Source: CAZNUM01 sp964539305 | GTDB taxonomy: Bacteria; Fidelibacterota; Marinisomatia; Marinisomatales; TCS55 | Reading direction: 5' to 3' | Assembly: GCA_964539305.1 (NCBI GenBank) | Contig: CAZIIM010000035.1 | Location: 1 to 16,786, forward strand | Length of the DNA: 16,786 bases | In this document: positions 7,796 through 15,822 of the stretch, piece by piece | Position numbering within the stretch: the stretch's first letter is position 1 | Layout: every line of letters begins with the position of its first letter | Notes under the pieces: generated by a model | Seen by the model: only the letters and a program-made list of their open reading frames with translations | Told to the model about the DNA's origin: nothing | Database searches by the model: none | Program-made: the position numbers and the translations under genes

Positions 7796-10700
7796 AATCT
7801 AAAGTTAAGACGATGACTGGAAAAGAGTACTGGCGTAATTTGGAAACACTGGCGGATACACCAGAATTCAACGCTTTCCTTGATGAAAAAATTCCCGGTG
7901 GTTCTGAACTGCCGAAACACGCGATTTCAAGACGGAATTTCCTGTCGCTTATGGGCGCATCCCTGGCTCTGGCAGGGCTGGCGGGATGCCGCCGCCCGGT
8001 GGAAAAAATTATTCCCTATGTTATCCCACCGGAAGATCTGATCCCCGGCGTACCTCAATTCTACGCCTCCACCATGCCCTTAGGACTGGAAGCCTGGGGT
8101 GTCCTGGTGGAGAATCATGAAGGACGGCCCACCAAACTGGAAGGAAATGAGCAGCATCCGACGACCCAGGGTGCCGCCAATGCCTATCTCCAGGCAGCAA
8201 TTCTGGGGCTATACGACCCGGACCGGTCCGACTCGGTCCTTTACAAGGGACAACCGAGCAACTGGAACCAGTTTATTTCAGCCTGGCAGAAATTATATGC
8301 CGATTATAAAACTGCCGGTGGAAAGGGTTTGGCCATTTTTTCAGAAGCATCTTCCTCCCCGACGCTGGTTCGTCTGAAAAATGAGTTTAAAAAACAATAC
8401 CCCAAGGCCCTGTGGGTTACCTATGAACCGGTGAGCGATGAAAACATTTATAAGGGCATTCAAATCACTACCGGGAAGAAACTCCGTCCGGTGTACCAAT
8501 TTGATAAGGCGAAAGTCATTCTTTCTCTGGATTCTGATTTTCTCCACATGGAGAGCAACAATATTGCCAATTCTCTGGGCTTTTCAAGAGGGCGATCTGT
8601 CTCGTCGGAACGGGATGGAATGAACCGGCTCTACGTGGTGGAAAGTTCCTTCACCGTGACGGGCGGTATGGCGGATCATCGTCTGCGCCTCCAGTCCGGT
8701 CTGGTCGGTGCTTTCACCCTGACCCTGGCACAGGAATTGAAACGGCAGGGTTTACGAATCCCCGGGTCATCCAAGCTTCCCACAACCACAGCCTTTAATA
8801 AAAAGTGGCTGAAAGCGGTTGCCAAAGATTTAATGAATCACCGGGGCGCATGTGCAATAGTGGCCGGGCGCAACCAGCCGCCGGAAGTCCATGCGCTTGT
8901 ATATGCCCTGAATGAAGCATTGGGGAATCACAACACAACCTGCCGGTACACGGCCCTTTCAGATGTTAATTACCCAGACCTTGAAGAGGTTCTGCAGCTG
9001 GTTCAGGAGATGCAGGCAGGAAATATTTCCACCCTGATCATGCTGGGTGGCAATCCTGTCTATAATTTACCGGTGGATCTGAATTTCTCTTCTGCCCTGC
9101 AACAGGTCCGCCACACCATCCATTTAAGTCCCTATGTCGACGAAACCTCTGTACAAACGGAATGGCATTTGCCGGAAACCCATTTTCTGGAAGCCTGGGG
9201 CGACGCCCGGGCGATTGACGGAACCCTCAGTGTGGTCCAGCCTCAAATTCAACCCATGTTTGGTGGATCCAGCGCAATTGAAATCCTGGGACTAATCAAT
9301 ACGGGCAAGAAGAATGCAGGCTACGACCTGGTCCAGACTACCTGGAAAAAAATTCTACCAGCCACCGGTTTTTCCACCCGTTGGCGACGGGTACTGCACG
9401 ATGGCGTTTATGCAGCCCATAAATCCCGTTTCTCGACCCCTCCCGTCCGCTCGAAACAATTGACACAGGCCCTTGCTTCGGATGCTTTTTCAGGAAAAGC
9501 TGCCAACGAGAGTAATCTGGAAGTTGTTTTCACACCATCCAGGGCTGTTTATGACGGGCGGTTTGCCAATAATGGCTGGTTGCAGGAATTACCCGATCCC
9601 ATTACAAAATTGACCTGGGATAATGCCGCTCTAATCAGTAAAACCACTGCGAAAACACTGGGAGTCAAAAGCGGTGACATGGTAACCTTAACCTACCGGC
9701 AGCAAAGCTTGACCATCCCCGTCTGGGTGTTACCTGGTCAGGCCGACTATTCTGTAACGATTCCATTGGGGTACGGTCGGAATTTCAAAGGTTATGTCGG
9801 TGCCAATGTTGGGTTCAACGGTTATGTTCTGAGAATGTCGGACACGATGGAATTCGGCCAGTCCCTTACACTGACACCGACCGGTCAATCCTACGCCCTG
9901 GCTTCCACCCAGGATCACGGCGGCTTGGAACCAGAAAAACTGGCTACGGAGGAAATCGAAAATCGATTGCCCGTCCTGATCCGCGAAACAGAATTAAAAG
10001 AATACCAGCGTCATCCTGATTTTGTGAAGGAATACGAAGAACATCCACCGTTGAAATCGCTGTGGGATGAACGTCCTTATGACCAGGGTTACCAGTGGGG
10101 CATGACAATTGATCTGAATAAATGTACCGGTTGTAATGCCTGTACCATTGCCTGCCAGAGTGAAAATAATATACCGGTGGTGGGGAAACTGGAAGTTTCA
10201 CGGGGACGGGAAATGCACTGGTTGCGTCTGGACCGCTATTTCAGTGGGACGGAGGAAGACCCGGAGCTGGTATATCAGCCCGTTGCTTGTCAACATTGTG
10301 AAAACGCCCCCTGCGAACAGGTCTGCCCTGTAGCTGCCACTACCCATGACAAGGAAGGCTTGAATGTCATGGTGTACAATCGCTGTGTGGGTACCCGCTA
10401 CTGTGCCAACAACTGTCCCTATAAAGTGCGGCGCTTTAACTTTTTCAATTACACCAAGGATACACCTGAAATCGTCAAGATGGCCATGAATCCGGATGTG
10501 ACGGTTCGCTCCCGGGGTGTGATGGAAAAATGCACCTTCTGTATCCAGCGCATCAGCCTGGCACGGATTTCCGCCAAGAAAGAAAACCGGAATATTCGGG
10601 ATGGGGAAGTGGTCTCGGCCTGTCAACAGAGTTGTCCTGCCGATGCCATTGTTTTCGGTAATATCAACGATCCCGACAGCCGAATTTCGCAAGTGAAAAA

Positions 10701-10812
10701 ACAGAATCGCAATTATGCCCTTCTGGGTGAATTGAACACAAAACCGCGTACCACTTACCTGGCCAAACTGCGGAATCCCAACCCGGACCTGGAGTCGATA
10801 GAAATTTCATGA
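7792..10812 (+). CDS. actB: Alternative complex III subunit B, molybdopterin-fold/Fe-S fusion, Tat substrate
   Basis: Large extracytoplasmic electron-transfer subunit of ACIII, 1006 residues. A Tat motif SRRNFLSLMG (Arg47-Arg48) is followed by a hydrophobic stretch and a lipobox-like LAGC with Cys66, so it may be a Tat-exported lipoprotein. The central part (about 75-720) has the molybdopterin oxidoreductase fold, which in ACIII is known to lack the Mo cofactor. The C-terminal ferredoxin-like part starts near Cys778 and carries the groups CTGCNACTIAC, CQHCENAPCEQVC, CVGTRYCANNC, CTFC and CQQSC (last near 944-948), consistent with three [4Fe-4S] and one [3Fe-4S] clusters as known for ActB. ATG 7792 overlaps the actA stop; an in-frame TTG 18 bases earlier is less likely. 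The C-terminus overlaps a 13-codon mini-ORF before actC. Confidence 0.95.
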   Translation: MKSKVKTMTGKEYWRNLETLADTPEFNAFLDEKIPGGSELPKHAISRRNFLSLMGASLALAGLAGCRRPVEKIIPYVIPPEDLIPGVPQFYASTMPLGLEAWGVLVENHEGRPTKLEGNEQHPTTQGAANAYLQAAILGLYDPDRSDSVLYKGQPSNWNQFISAWQKLYADYKTAGGKGLAIFSEASSSPTLVRLKNEFKKQYPKALWVTYEPVSDENIYKGIQITTGKKLRPVYQFDKAKVILSLDSDFLHMESNNIANSLGFSRGRSVSSERDGMNRLYVVESSFTVTGGMADHRLRLQSGLVGAFTLTLAQELKRQGLRIPGSSKLPTTTAFNKKWLKAVAKDLMNHRGACAIVAGRNQPPEVHALVYALNEALGNHNTTCRYTALSDVNYPDLEEVLQLVQEMQAGNISTLIMLGGNPVYNLPVDLNFSSALQQVRHTIHLSPYVDETSVQTEWHLPETHFLEAWGDARAIDGTLSVVQPQIQPMFGGSSAIEILGLINTGKKNAGYDLVQTTWKKILPATGFSTRWRRVLHDGVYAAHKSRFSTPPVRSKQLTQALASDAFSGKAANESNLEVVFTPSRAVYDGRFANNGWLQELPDPITKLTWDNAALISKTTAKTLGVKSGDMVTLTYRQQSLTIPVWVLPGQADYSVTIPLGYGRNFKGYVGANVGFNGYVLRMSDTMEFGQSLTLTPTGQSYALASTQDHGGLEPEKLATEEIENRLPVLIRETELKEYQRHPDFVKEYEEHPPLKSLWDERPYDQGYQWGMTIDLNKCTGCNACTIACQSENNIPVVGKLEVSRGREMHWLRLDRYFSGTEEDPELVYQPVACQHCENAPCEQVCPVAATTHDKEGLNVMVYNRCVGTRYCANNCPYKVRRFNFFNYTKDTPEIVKMAMNPDVTVRSRGVMEKCTFCIQRISLARISAKKENRNIRDGEVVSACQQSCPADAIVFGNINDPDSRISQVKKQNRNYALLGELNTKPRTTYLAKLRNPNPDLESIEIS

Positions 10813-10850
10813 ACAAAACTTTGAAACCACGGGTGATGATCCATGAATAA
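10809..10850 (+). other. 13-codon mini-ORF linking actB and actC
   Basis: ATG at 10809 overlaps the actB stop (ATGA) and opens MNKTLKPRVMIHE, ending TAA at 10848-10850, which runs past the actC ATG at 10843 in another frame. It may simply be the remnant of a coupled start, or a device that keeps ribosomes engaged until actC reinitiation. It is too short for a functional call. Confidence 0.25.
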
Positions 10851-12258
10851 TCCGGTACCTGTTTCTGCCGACGTCATTACAGAGCCGACTTTAATCACCG
10901 GGAATCAGACCTTTTCATCTATTTCCGAAAAAATCAGCAGTATTGTAGAGCGAAAAACGCCCAAAGGCTGGTATTTCGCCTTTGCCCTTTCCGTATCAAT
11001 ATTGATGATGTTACTGGGGCTACTGGCTTACCTGTTCTGGGAGGGAGTCGGCATCTGGGGCCTGAATAATCCTGTGGGCTGGGGATGGGCCATTGTCAAC
11101 TTCGTCTTCTGGGTTGGAATCGGTCATGCCGGGACCCTCATTTCTGCTATTCTTCTCCTTCTTCGTCAATACTGGCGAACCTCCATTAATCGCTTTGCCG
11201 AGGCCATGACTCTGTTTGCGGTCATCTGCGCCCTCCTTTTCCCGGGAATCCATGTGGGCCGGATCTGGGTCATTTACTGGTTCTTCCCGGTTCCCAACCA
11301 GATGCAGTTATGGCCCAACTTCCGCAGCCCTTTGTTGTGGGACTTCTTTGCCGTGGGCACGTACTTCACGGTTTCCGTATTATTCTGGTACACCGGCCTT
11401 ATTCCCGACTTGGCCACCCTGCGGGATCGGGCTAAAACCCGGGTCCGCAAAATTGTTTTTGGTATCCTGTCCCTGGGTTGGCGTGGTGGAAACCGGCAAT
11501 GGCAGCACTACGAACTGGCTTATTTGATTCTGGCAGGTCTGGCGACACCGCTGGTCCTTTCAGTTCACAGTGTTGTGAGCACCGACTTCGCCACCAGTCT
11601 AATTCCCGGTTGGCACTCCACGATTTTTCCACCTTACTTTGTAGCGGGGGCAATTTTTTCCGGTTTTGCCATGGTCATGACCCTGGCCATCATCGCCCGG
11701 AAAGTCTTCGGTCTGGAACACTTTATTACCAAAAAACACCTGGAAAATATGAATAAGATCATGCTGGTAACAGGCAGTATGGTCGGGTATTCCTATCTAA
11801 TCGAGTTTTTTACCGCCTGGTACAGTGGAAACGGTTATGAAGCCTTTACGTTCATTAACCGGGCCTTCGGACCCTACGCGTGGGCTTACTGGATCATGAT
11901 CACTTGCAATGTTCTGGTACCCCAGCTGTTCTGGTCGAAAAAAATTCGCACCAGCATTCCGCTCATGTTTGTGATTTCATTGCTGATAAATGTGGGAATG
12001 TGGTTTGAACGGTTTGTGATCGTTGTAACTTCCCTGGCCCGGGATTATCTCCCCTCCAGCTGGGATTATTATTCTCCCACCATCTACGATGTGGGTATTT
12101 TTGTTGGATCGGTAGGGTTATTTTTCACTCTCTTCCTCCTCTTTTTACGGTTCCTGCCCATGATTTCCATGTCGGAAGTCAAATCGGTCCTGCCTGAAGC
12201 AGATCCACATAATTACCATATCCCTTCGGAACCGGTCAAATCGAAAAAGGAAGCATAG
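10843..12258 (+). CDS. actC: Alternative complex III subunit C, NrfD/PsrC-like quinol-interacting membrane protein
   Basis: Integral membrane subunit of ACIII, 471 residues, NrfD/PsrC-like with about ten transmembrane segments between residues 45 and 445. Recognisable ActC segments are GHAGTLISAILLL, FPGIHVGRIWVIYWFFPVPN, LWDFFAVGTYF, the LSVHSVVSTDFA region with FPPYFVAGAIFSGFAM, and NVGMWFERFVIVVTS. In known ACIII structures this subunit holds the quinol site near the ActB Fe-S clusters and is proposed to move protons. Long soluble ends (1-43 and about 450-471) are hydrophilic. It starts 30 bases after actB and ends 4 bases before actD. The start context lacks a strong Shine-Dalgarno, and a mini-ORF overlaps the ATG. 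Confidence 0.95.
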   Translation: MNNPVPVSADVITEPTLITGNQTFSSISEKISSIVERKTPKGWYFAFALSVSILMMLLGLLAYLFWEGVGIWGLNNPVGWGWAIVNFVFWVGIGHAGTLISAILLLLRQYWRTSINRFAEAMTLFAVICALLFPGIHVGRIWVIYWFFPVPNQMQLWPNFRSPLLWDFFAVGTYFTVSVLFWYTGLIPDLATLRDRAKTRVRKIVFGILSLGWRGGNRQWQHYELAYLILAGLATPLVLSVHSVVSTDFATSLIPGWHSTIFPPYFVAGAIFSGFAMVMTLAIIARKVFGLEHFITKKHLENMNKIMLVTGSMVGYSYLIEFFTAWYSGNGYEAFTFINRAFGPYAWAYWIMITCNVLVPQLFWSKKIRTSIPLMFVISLLINVGMWFERFVIVVTSLARDYLPSSWDYYSPTIYDVGIFVGSVGLFFTLFLLFLRFLPMISMSEVKSVLPEADPHNYHIPSEPVKSKKEA

Positions 12259-12262
12259 GGTC

Positions 12263-12805
12263 ATGAAAGCAAGCGGAAAAATTCACGGCCTTCTTGGGGA
12301 ATTTCAGAATCCTGCCCATCTGCTGCAGGCGGCGGCTGAAGTACGCAAAGCGGGGTATAAAAAATTTGACTGCCATTCGCCCTTCCCCATCCATGGGATG
12401 GATGATGCCATGGGCCTGAAACGATCAAAACTGGGGTTTGTGGTGGCTTTCTTCGGGCTCATCGGGGCGATTGCCGGATTGTCCCTTCAGGGCTGGACCA
12501 GTACCATTGCCTATCCGGTAGTTGTATCTGGAAAACCTTTATTCAGCTGGCAGGCGTTTATTATTATTACGTTTGCCTTTTTTGTTATTTTCGGTACCTT
12601 TTCGGCGGTCCTTGGAATGCTTCATTTCAATCGGCTGCCCCGTTATCACCACCCTGTATTTTATTCCGATAATTTCAAGAAATTCTCTGACGATGGTTTC
12701 TTTATTAGTATTGAAGCGGATGATCCTCAGTTCGACCCGGAGAAATCAATGAAATTCCTCGAGTCCCTAGGGGGTCAAAATGTGGAGTTGTTAAAAGGTG
12801 AATAG
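12263..12805 (+). CDS. actD: Alternative complex III subunit D (DUF3341 membrane protein)
   Basis: A 180-residue DUF3341-family protein with two membrane helices (about 56-76 and 94-118), flanked by an N-terminal soluble domain (GLLGEFQNPAHLLQAAAEVRKAGY, then DCHSPFPIHGMDDAMGL) that is the hallmark of ActD, and a short C-terminal soluble part. The motif HHPVFYSDNF after the second helix is also typical. In ACIII it packs against the membrane core; a direct catalytic role is not established. It sits 4 bases after actC, and its last 8 bases overlap the GTG start of actE. Confidence 0.94.
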   Translation: MKASGKIHGLLGEFQNPAHLLQAAAEVRKAGYKKFDCHSPFPIHGMDDAMGLKRSKLGFVVAFFGLIGAIAGLSLQGWTSTIAYPVVVSGKPLFSWQAFIIITFAFFVIFGTFSAVLGMLHFNRLPRYHHPVFYSDNFKKFSDDGFFISIEADDPQFDPEKSMKFLESLGGQNVELLKGE

Positions 12806-13439
12806 TCCAATCAAAAAATCTGTTCTCATCCGGTTATTCTCCTTGGCCCTGGCGATGATGGTTTTTACCCTCTCTGGTTGCATGCGCGGGCAACGTTCCG
12901 ATAAACCGCCGATTCACCTGAATCCCAATATGGATACACAGGAAAAGTATAAACCTTACCGCATGAGTCCCCTTTTCAGCGATAGTGCCTCCATGCGACT
13001 GCCGATAGCCGGAACGGTACCGCGAGGCAGCCTCCACGAAAATGATCCTGTCTTTACAGGAAAAGATGCTAACGGGGAACCGGTGAAAACCAGTCCCGTC
13101 CCTTTTACAAAATCCCTTTTGCGGCGGGGACAGGAGCGGTACAACATTTATTGTGCCGTTTGTCACGGTGGTCTTGGGGACGGCAAAGGAATCATTACCC
13201 AGTACAAATTCCCGCTGCCGCCCACCTCCCTTCAAACTGACCAGAGTCGCGCTTTTACAGACGGCCATTATTTTGATGTGATTACCAATGGAATCCGGAA
13301 CATGCCGGCTTATAAATACCAGATTCCGGTTCAGGACCGCTGGGCGATTATCGGCTATATCCGTGCTCTGCAGAAAAGCCAGCACGCGTCGCCAGGGGAA
13401 GTTCCGGGAAAAATTAAAGCAACTTTAACAAAGAATTAA
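12798..13439 (+). CDS. actE: Alternative complex III subunit E, monoheme cytochrome c lipoprotein
   Basis: Periplasmic lipid-anchored cytochrome c, 213 residues. A GTG start at 12798 (overlapping the end of actD by 8 bases) gives a complete lipoprotein signal: basic MNSPIKKSVLIRL, hydrophobic core, and lipobox LSGC with Cys28. Starting at the first in-frame ATG, inside the core, would destroy the signal, so GTG is chosen. One heme site CAVCH (Cys119-His123) is followed by GGLGDGKG and a Met169 in RNMPAYKY as probable axial ligand. The stretch QEKYKPYRMSPLFSDSASMR followed by PIAGTVPRG is typical of ActE. In the complex it would pass electrons from ActA towards the oxidase cytochrome domain. 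actF begins 4 bases after the stop. Confidence 0.94.
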   Translation: MNSPIKKSVLIRLFSLALAMMVFTLSGCMRGQRSDKPPIHLNPNMDTQEKYKPYRMSPLFSDSASMRLPIAGTVPRGSLHENDPVFTGKDANGEPVKTSPVPFTKSLLRRGQERYNIYCAVCHGGLGDGKGIITQYKFPLPPTSLQTDQSRAFTDGHYFDVITNGIRNMPAYKYQIPVQDRWAIIGYIRALQKSQHASPGEVPGKIKATLTKN

Positions 13440-13442
13440 TTC

Positions 13443-14627
13443 ATGCAGTTTGACGAACAAACTTACCAGCTGAAGGATCCGGGGAATTTTGACCGCCGGA
13501 CTTTTGCCATCGGTACCCTGGCCTTATTGATTAGCGCCGTCGGGTTTTTCATAAATCCGGCCCAGTTGTTTTACTCCTATTTAACGGCTTTCGGTTTCTG
13601 GGTGACCCTGGGACTGGGAGGCCTGTTCTTCATTCTGCTTCACCACTTGGCCGGTTCTCTATGGAGCGTGGTCGTTCGACGGATCGTAGAAGCCATTCTG
13701 GGTGTACTGCCCCTGATGATTCTGCTTTTTCTGCCCGTGATTTTCGGCATCTCTCAGCTGTACAACTGGAGCGATCCCAGCTACGTTACCGGCGATGTCA
13801 TGCTGGAGCATAAAGCACCGTATCTAAACATCTCCTTCTTCAGTCTCCGGACAGTCCTGTATTTTGGGATCTGGTTTGCACTGGCCTATCTTCTGAGGAA
13901 AAAATCGCTGGAACAGGACCAGAAACCTACACCAATCCTGGCGAACCGGATGCGACAAATCAGCGCCCCCGGCATGATTCTGTTCTCCCTCACCATCACC
14001 TTTTCCGGATTTGACTGGTTCATGTCCCTGGACGCCCACTGGTATTCCACCATCTTTGGAGTTTACATTTTTTCCGGAAGCTTTCTCGCTATTTGTGCTT
14101 TCCTGGTTCTTTTCCTCCAGTTTCTGCAAAGCCAGGGGGTCTTAAACAACACCATTACAGTCGAACATTACCACGATCTGGGAAAATACCTTTTCGCTTT
14201 TACAATTTTCTGGACTTACATCGCTGGATCCCAGTACTTCTTAATCTGGTATGGAAACATACCGGAAGAAACGGTATGGTTCCTCCACCGCTGGACTGGT
14301 TCCTGGAAAGTCGTCAGTCTGGCCCTGGTGGCCTTTCACTTTACGGTGCCTTTCCTCGTTTTGGCATTCCGCTCGGCCAAGCGCAACGCCAAAATACTCC
14401 GGGGAATGGCGATTCTGATCCTTGCCATGCACTGGCTGGATCTTTATTGGATCATTTTACCCAATTTCCACCACGAGGGCGCTCATTTCTCCTGGCTTGA
14501 TCTGACCACCTTTGTGGGGGTGGGTGGCATCTTCCTGGGTCTGTTCTGGACTATCCTGAAACGCTATCCCCTGGTCCCGGTGAATGATCCCCGTCTGAAA
14601 CAATCGATTAAATTTATTAACCGCTAG
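13443..14627 (+). CDS. actF: Alternative complex III subunit F, NrfD-like membrane protein
   Basis: The second NrfD-like integral membrane subunit of ACIII, 394 residues with about ten membrane segments. Diagnostic pieces include FFILLHHLAGSLWSVVVRR (62-80), SLRTVLYFGIWF, FSGFDWFMSLDAHWYSTIFG, YHDLGKYLFAF followed by WTYIAGSQYFLIWYGN, and a near-C-terminal HWLDLYWIILPNFHHEG. ActF is paired with ActC in the membrane; it is not thought to bind the Fe-S subunit directly but may form a second proton pathway. It begins 4 bases after actE and ends 9 bases before the next small gene. No frameshift or missing segment is seen. Confidence 0.95.
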   Translation: MQFDEQTYQLKDPGNFDRRTFAIGTLALLISAVGFFINPAQLFYSYLTAFGFWVTLGLGGLFFILLHHLAGSLWSVVVRRIVEAILGVLPLMILLFLPVIFGISQLYNWSDPSYVTGDVMLEHKAPYLNISFFSLRTVLYFGIWFALAYLLRKKSLEQDQKPTPILANRMRQISAPGMILFSLTITFSGFDWFMSLDAHWYSTIFGVYIFSGSFLAICAFLVLFLQFLQSQGVLNNTITVEHYHDLGKYLFAFTIFWTYIAGSQYFLIWYGNIPEETVWFLHRWTGSWKVVSLALVAFHFTVPFLVLAFRSAKRNAKILRGMAILILAMHWLDLYWIILPNFHHEGAHFSWLDLTTFVGVGGIFLGLFWTILKRYPLVPVNDPRLKQSIKFINR

Positions 14628-14635
14628 CCACTACC

Positions 14636-14977
14636 ATGACGGTCTCCCAATCGAATCCAGGTTATGAACAGAAAGATGTGAAAATCAAAGCCATCCTCTG
14701 GGTGCTTATTGCCAGTGTCCTGATTACGGTTTTGTTCTTTTTCGTTTCCAGGGAATATTTTATTTCGACGAAAAATCAGCTCGTCTATGAAATGGTCATT
14801 AAACCCAAATCGGCCAAACTGATGAAACTGAGACAGCATGAAGAAGAAATTCTTTCCTCCTACGGGATTGTGGATTCGACAAAGGGGATTTACCGCATAC
14901 CCATCACACGGGCCATCGAATTACTGGCGGCTGAATCAGAAAATCGTGGGTCTTCCCGAAGCCACAGGAGCCGCTAA
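14636..14977 (+). CDS. Small membrane protein of ACIII-oxidase operons (ActG-like position)
   Basis: A 113-residue protein with one membrane helix (about 19-38) and a soluble C-terminal tail carrying a motif around 68-99: QHEEEILSSYGIVD, then GIYRIPITRAIELLAAE. A motif of the form E-x-L-x-x-Y-G-x-x-D-...-G-x-x-RIPI-x-RA-x-x-LLA recurs in small proteins next to ACIII or SCO/cytochrome oxidase genes, as far as I recall. The position after actF suggests a small accessory subunit such as ActG, but I do not name it. The last about 12 residues are Ser/Arg-rich and may be a loose tail. There is no obvious Shine-Dalgarno before ATG 14636; coupling to actF (8-base gap) is likely. Its stop lies 1 base before the SCO TTG. 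Confidence 0.8.
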   Translation: MTVSQSNPGYEQKDVKIKAILWVLIASVLITVLFFFVSREYFISTKNQLVYEMVIKPKSAKLMKLRQHEEEILSSYGIVDSTKGIYRIPITRAIELLAAESENRGSSRSHRSR

Positions 14978-14978
14978 G

Positions 14979-15806
14979 TTGAATTTCCGGATTGCTGATT
15001 CGAAGATTAATATTCTGGCACTGGCGACCATTTTCTTCCTCACAAATCTGACAGGTCAACAGTTGCGGTCGGATGATGCCGATTTACAGAAAATTGATGT
15101 GGAGGAGCATCTGGGTAACACGATTCCTTTAGATCTCACGTTTACGAATGCCAAGGGCGAATCGGTCCAGTTAAATCAGTATTTTAATCAGGGGAAACCG
15201 GTCCTGCTGAACCTGGCTTATTACGAATGTCCCATGCTTTGTACTCTGATTTTAAACGGGGTCCAGACAGGCGTCCAGAAGCTGGCCTGGAAACCGGGGA
15301 ATGAATTTCAGATGATTACCGTCAGCATTGACCCCGGGGAAACATGGGAAATGGCAGCCAGGAAAAAACAAAACTACCTGTCCAGTTTTAAAACTCCCGT
15401 GGATGAATCAGGTTGGGTATTTCTAACGGGCGAGCAGACCAATATTACCTCCCTGGCGAATGCCCTGGGTTTTCGTTATTTCTACGATCCGGAACGGGAT
15501 CAGTATGCCCATCCGGCCGTGACTTTTCTCCTCTCCGAAGACGGAACAATTTCCCGGTATTTGTACGGACTGGAATATCCCGAGAATACTCTCCGGCTGG
15601 CGCTGTTGGAAGCATCCGATGGTAAAATTGGAAACACACTTGAGAAATTTATTTTAACCTGTTTTCACTACGACCCGGAACAAAAGCGATATGTATTGTT
15701 CGCCGCCAATCTCATGCGGGCCGGTGGTGTGGTGACGATCGGGATTCTGGGAATCTTCCTGGGAGTGTACTGGGTTCGGGAAAAAAGAAAAAATAAATCA
15801 GAATGA
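14979..15806 (+). CDS. SCO1/SenC-family copper chaperone for cytochrome oxidase, membrane anchored
   Basis: Thioredoxin-fold protein that delivers or reduces copper for the CuA centre of the oxidase subunit II encoded next. 275 residues from a TTG start at 14979, chosen because GGAG (14967-14970) lies 8 bases upstream and the resulting N-terminus (MNFRIADSKINILALATIFF) is a signal peptide or anchor. A longer frame from 14838 would merely copy the upstream gene out of frame. Copper ligands are Cys84 and Cys88 in YYECPMLC and His178 in YAHPAVTF; VSIDPGET and the FLLSEDG strand are family features. A second hydrophobic helix (about 248-266) followed by a basic tail anchors the C-terminus, a variant seen in SCO proteins of ACIII operons. 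coxB follows after 16 bases. Confidence 0.93.
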   Translation: MNFRIADSKINILALATIFFLTNLTGQQLRSDDADLQKIDVEEHLGNTIPLDLTFTNAKGESVQLNQYFNQGKPVLLNLAYYECPMLCTLILNGVQTGVQKLAWKPGNEFQMITVSIDPGETWEMAARKKQNYLSSFKTPVDESGWVFLTGEQTNITSLANALGFRYFYDPERDQYAHPAVTFLLSEDGTISRYLYGLEYPENTLRLALLEASDGKIGNTLEKFILTCFHYDPEQKRYVLFAANLMRAGGVVTIGILGIFLGVYWVREKRKNKSE

Positions 15807-15822
15807 TACGGAACTATAATTC

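Noticed and set aside
10198..10692. 164-codon minus-strand open frame opposite the actB Fe-S domain
   Set aside because: Lies entirely within actB coding sequence; no domain signature or ribosome binding site stands out.
12834..13385. 183-codon minus-strand open frame opposite actE
   Set aside because: Antisense shadow of a well-supported cytochrome gene, with no recognisable motif.
14838..14978. 47-residue extension of the SCO protein
   Set aside because: It overlaps the upstream small membrane gene in another frame and hides the signal peptide; TTG 14979 with GGAG 8 bases upstream fits better.
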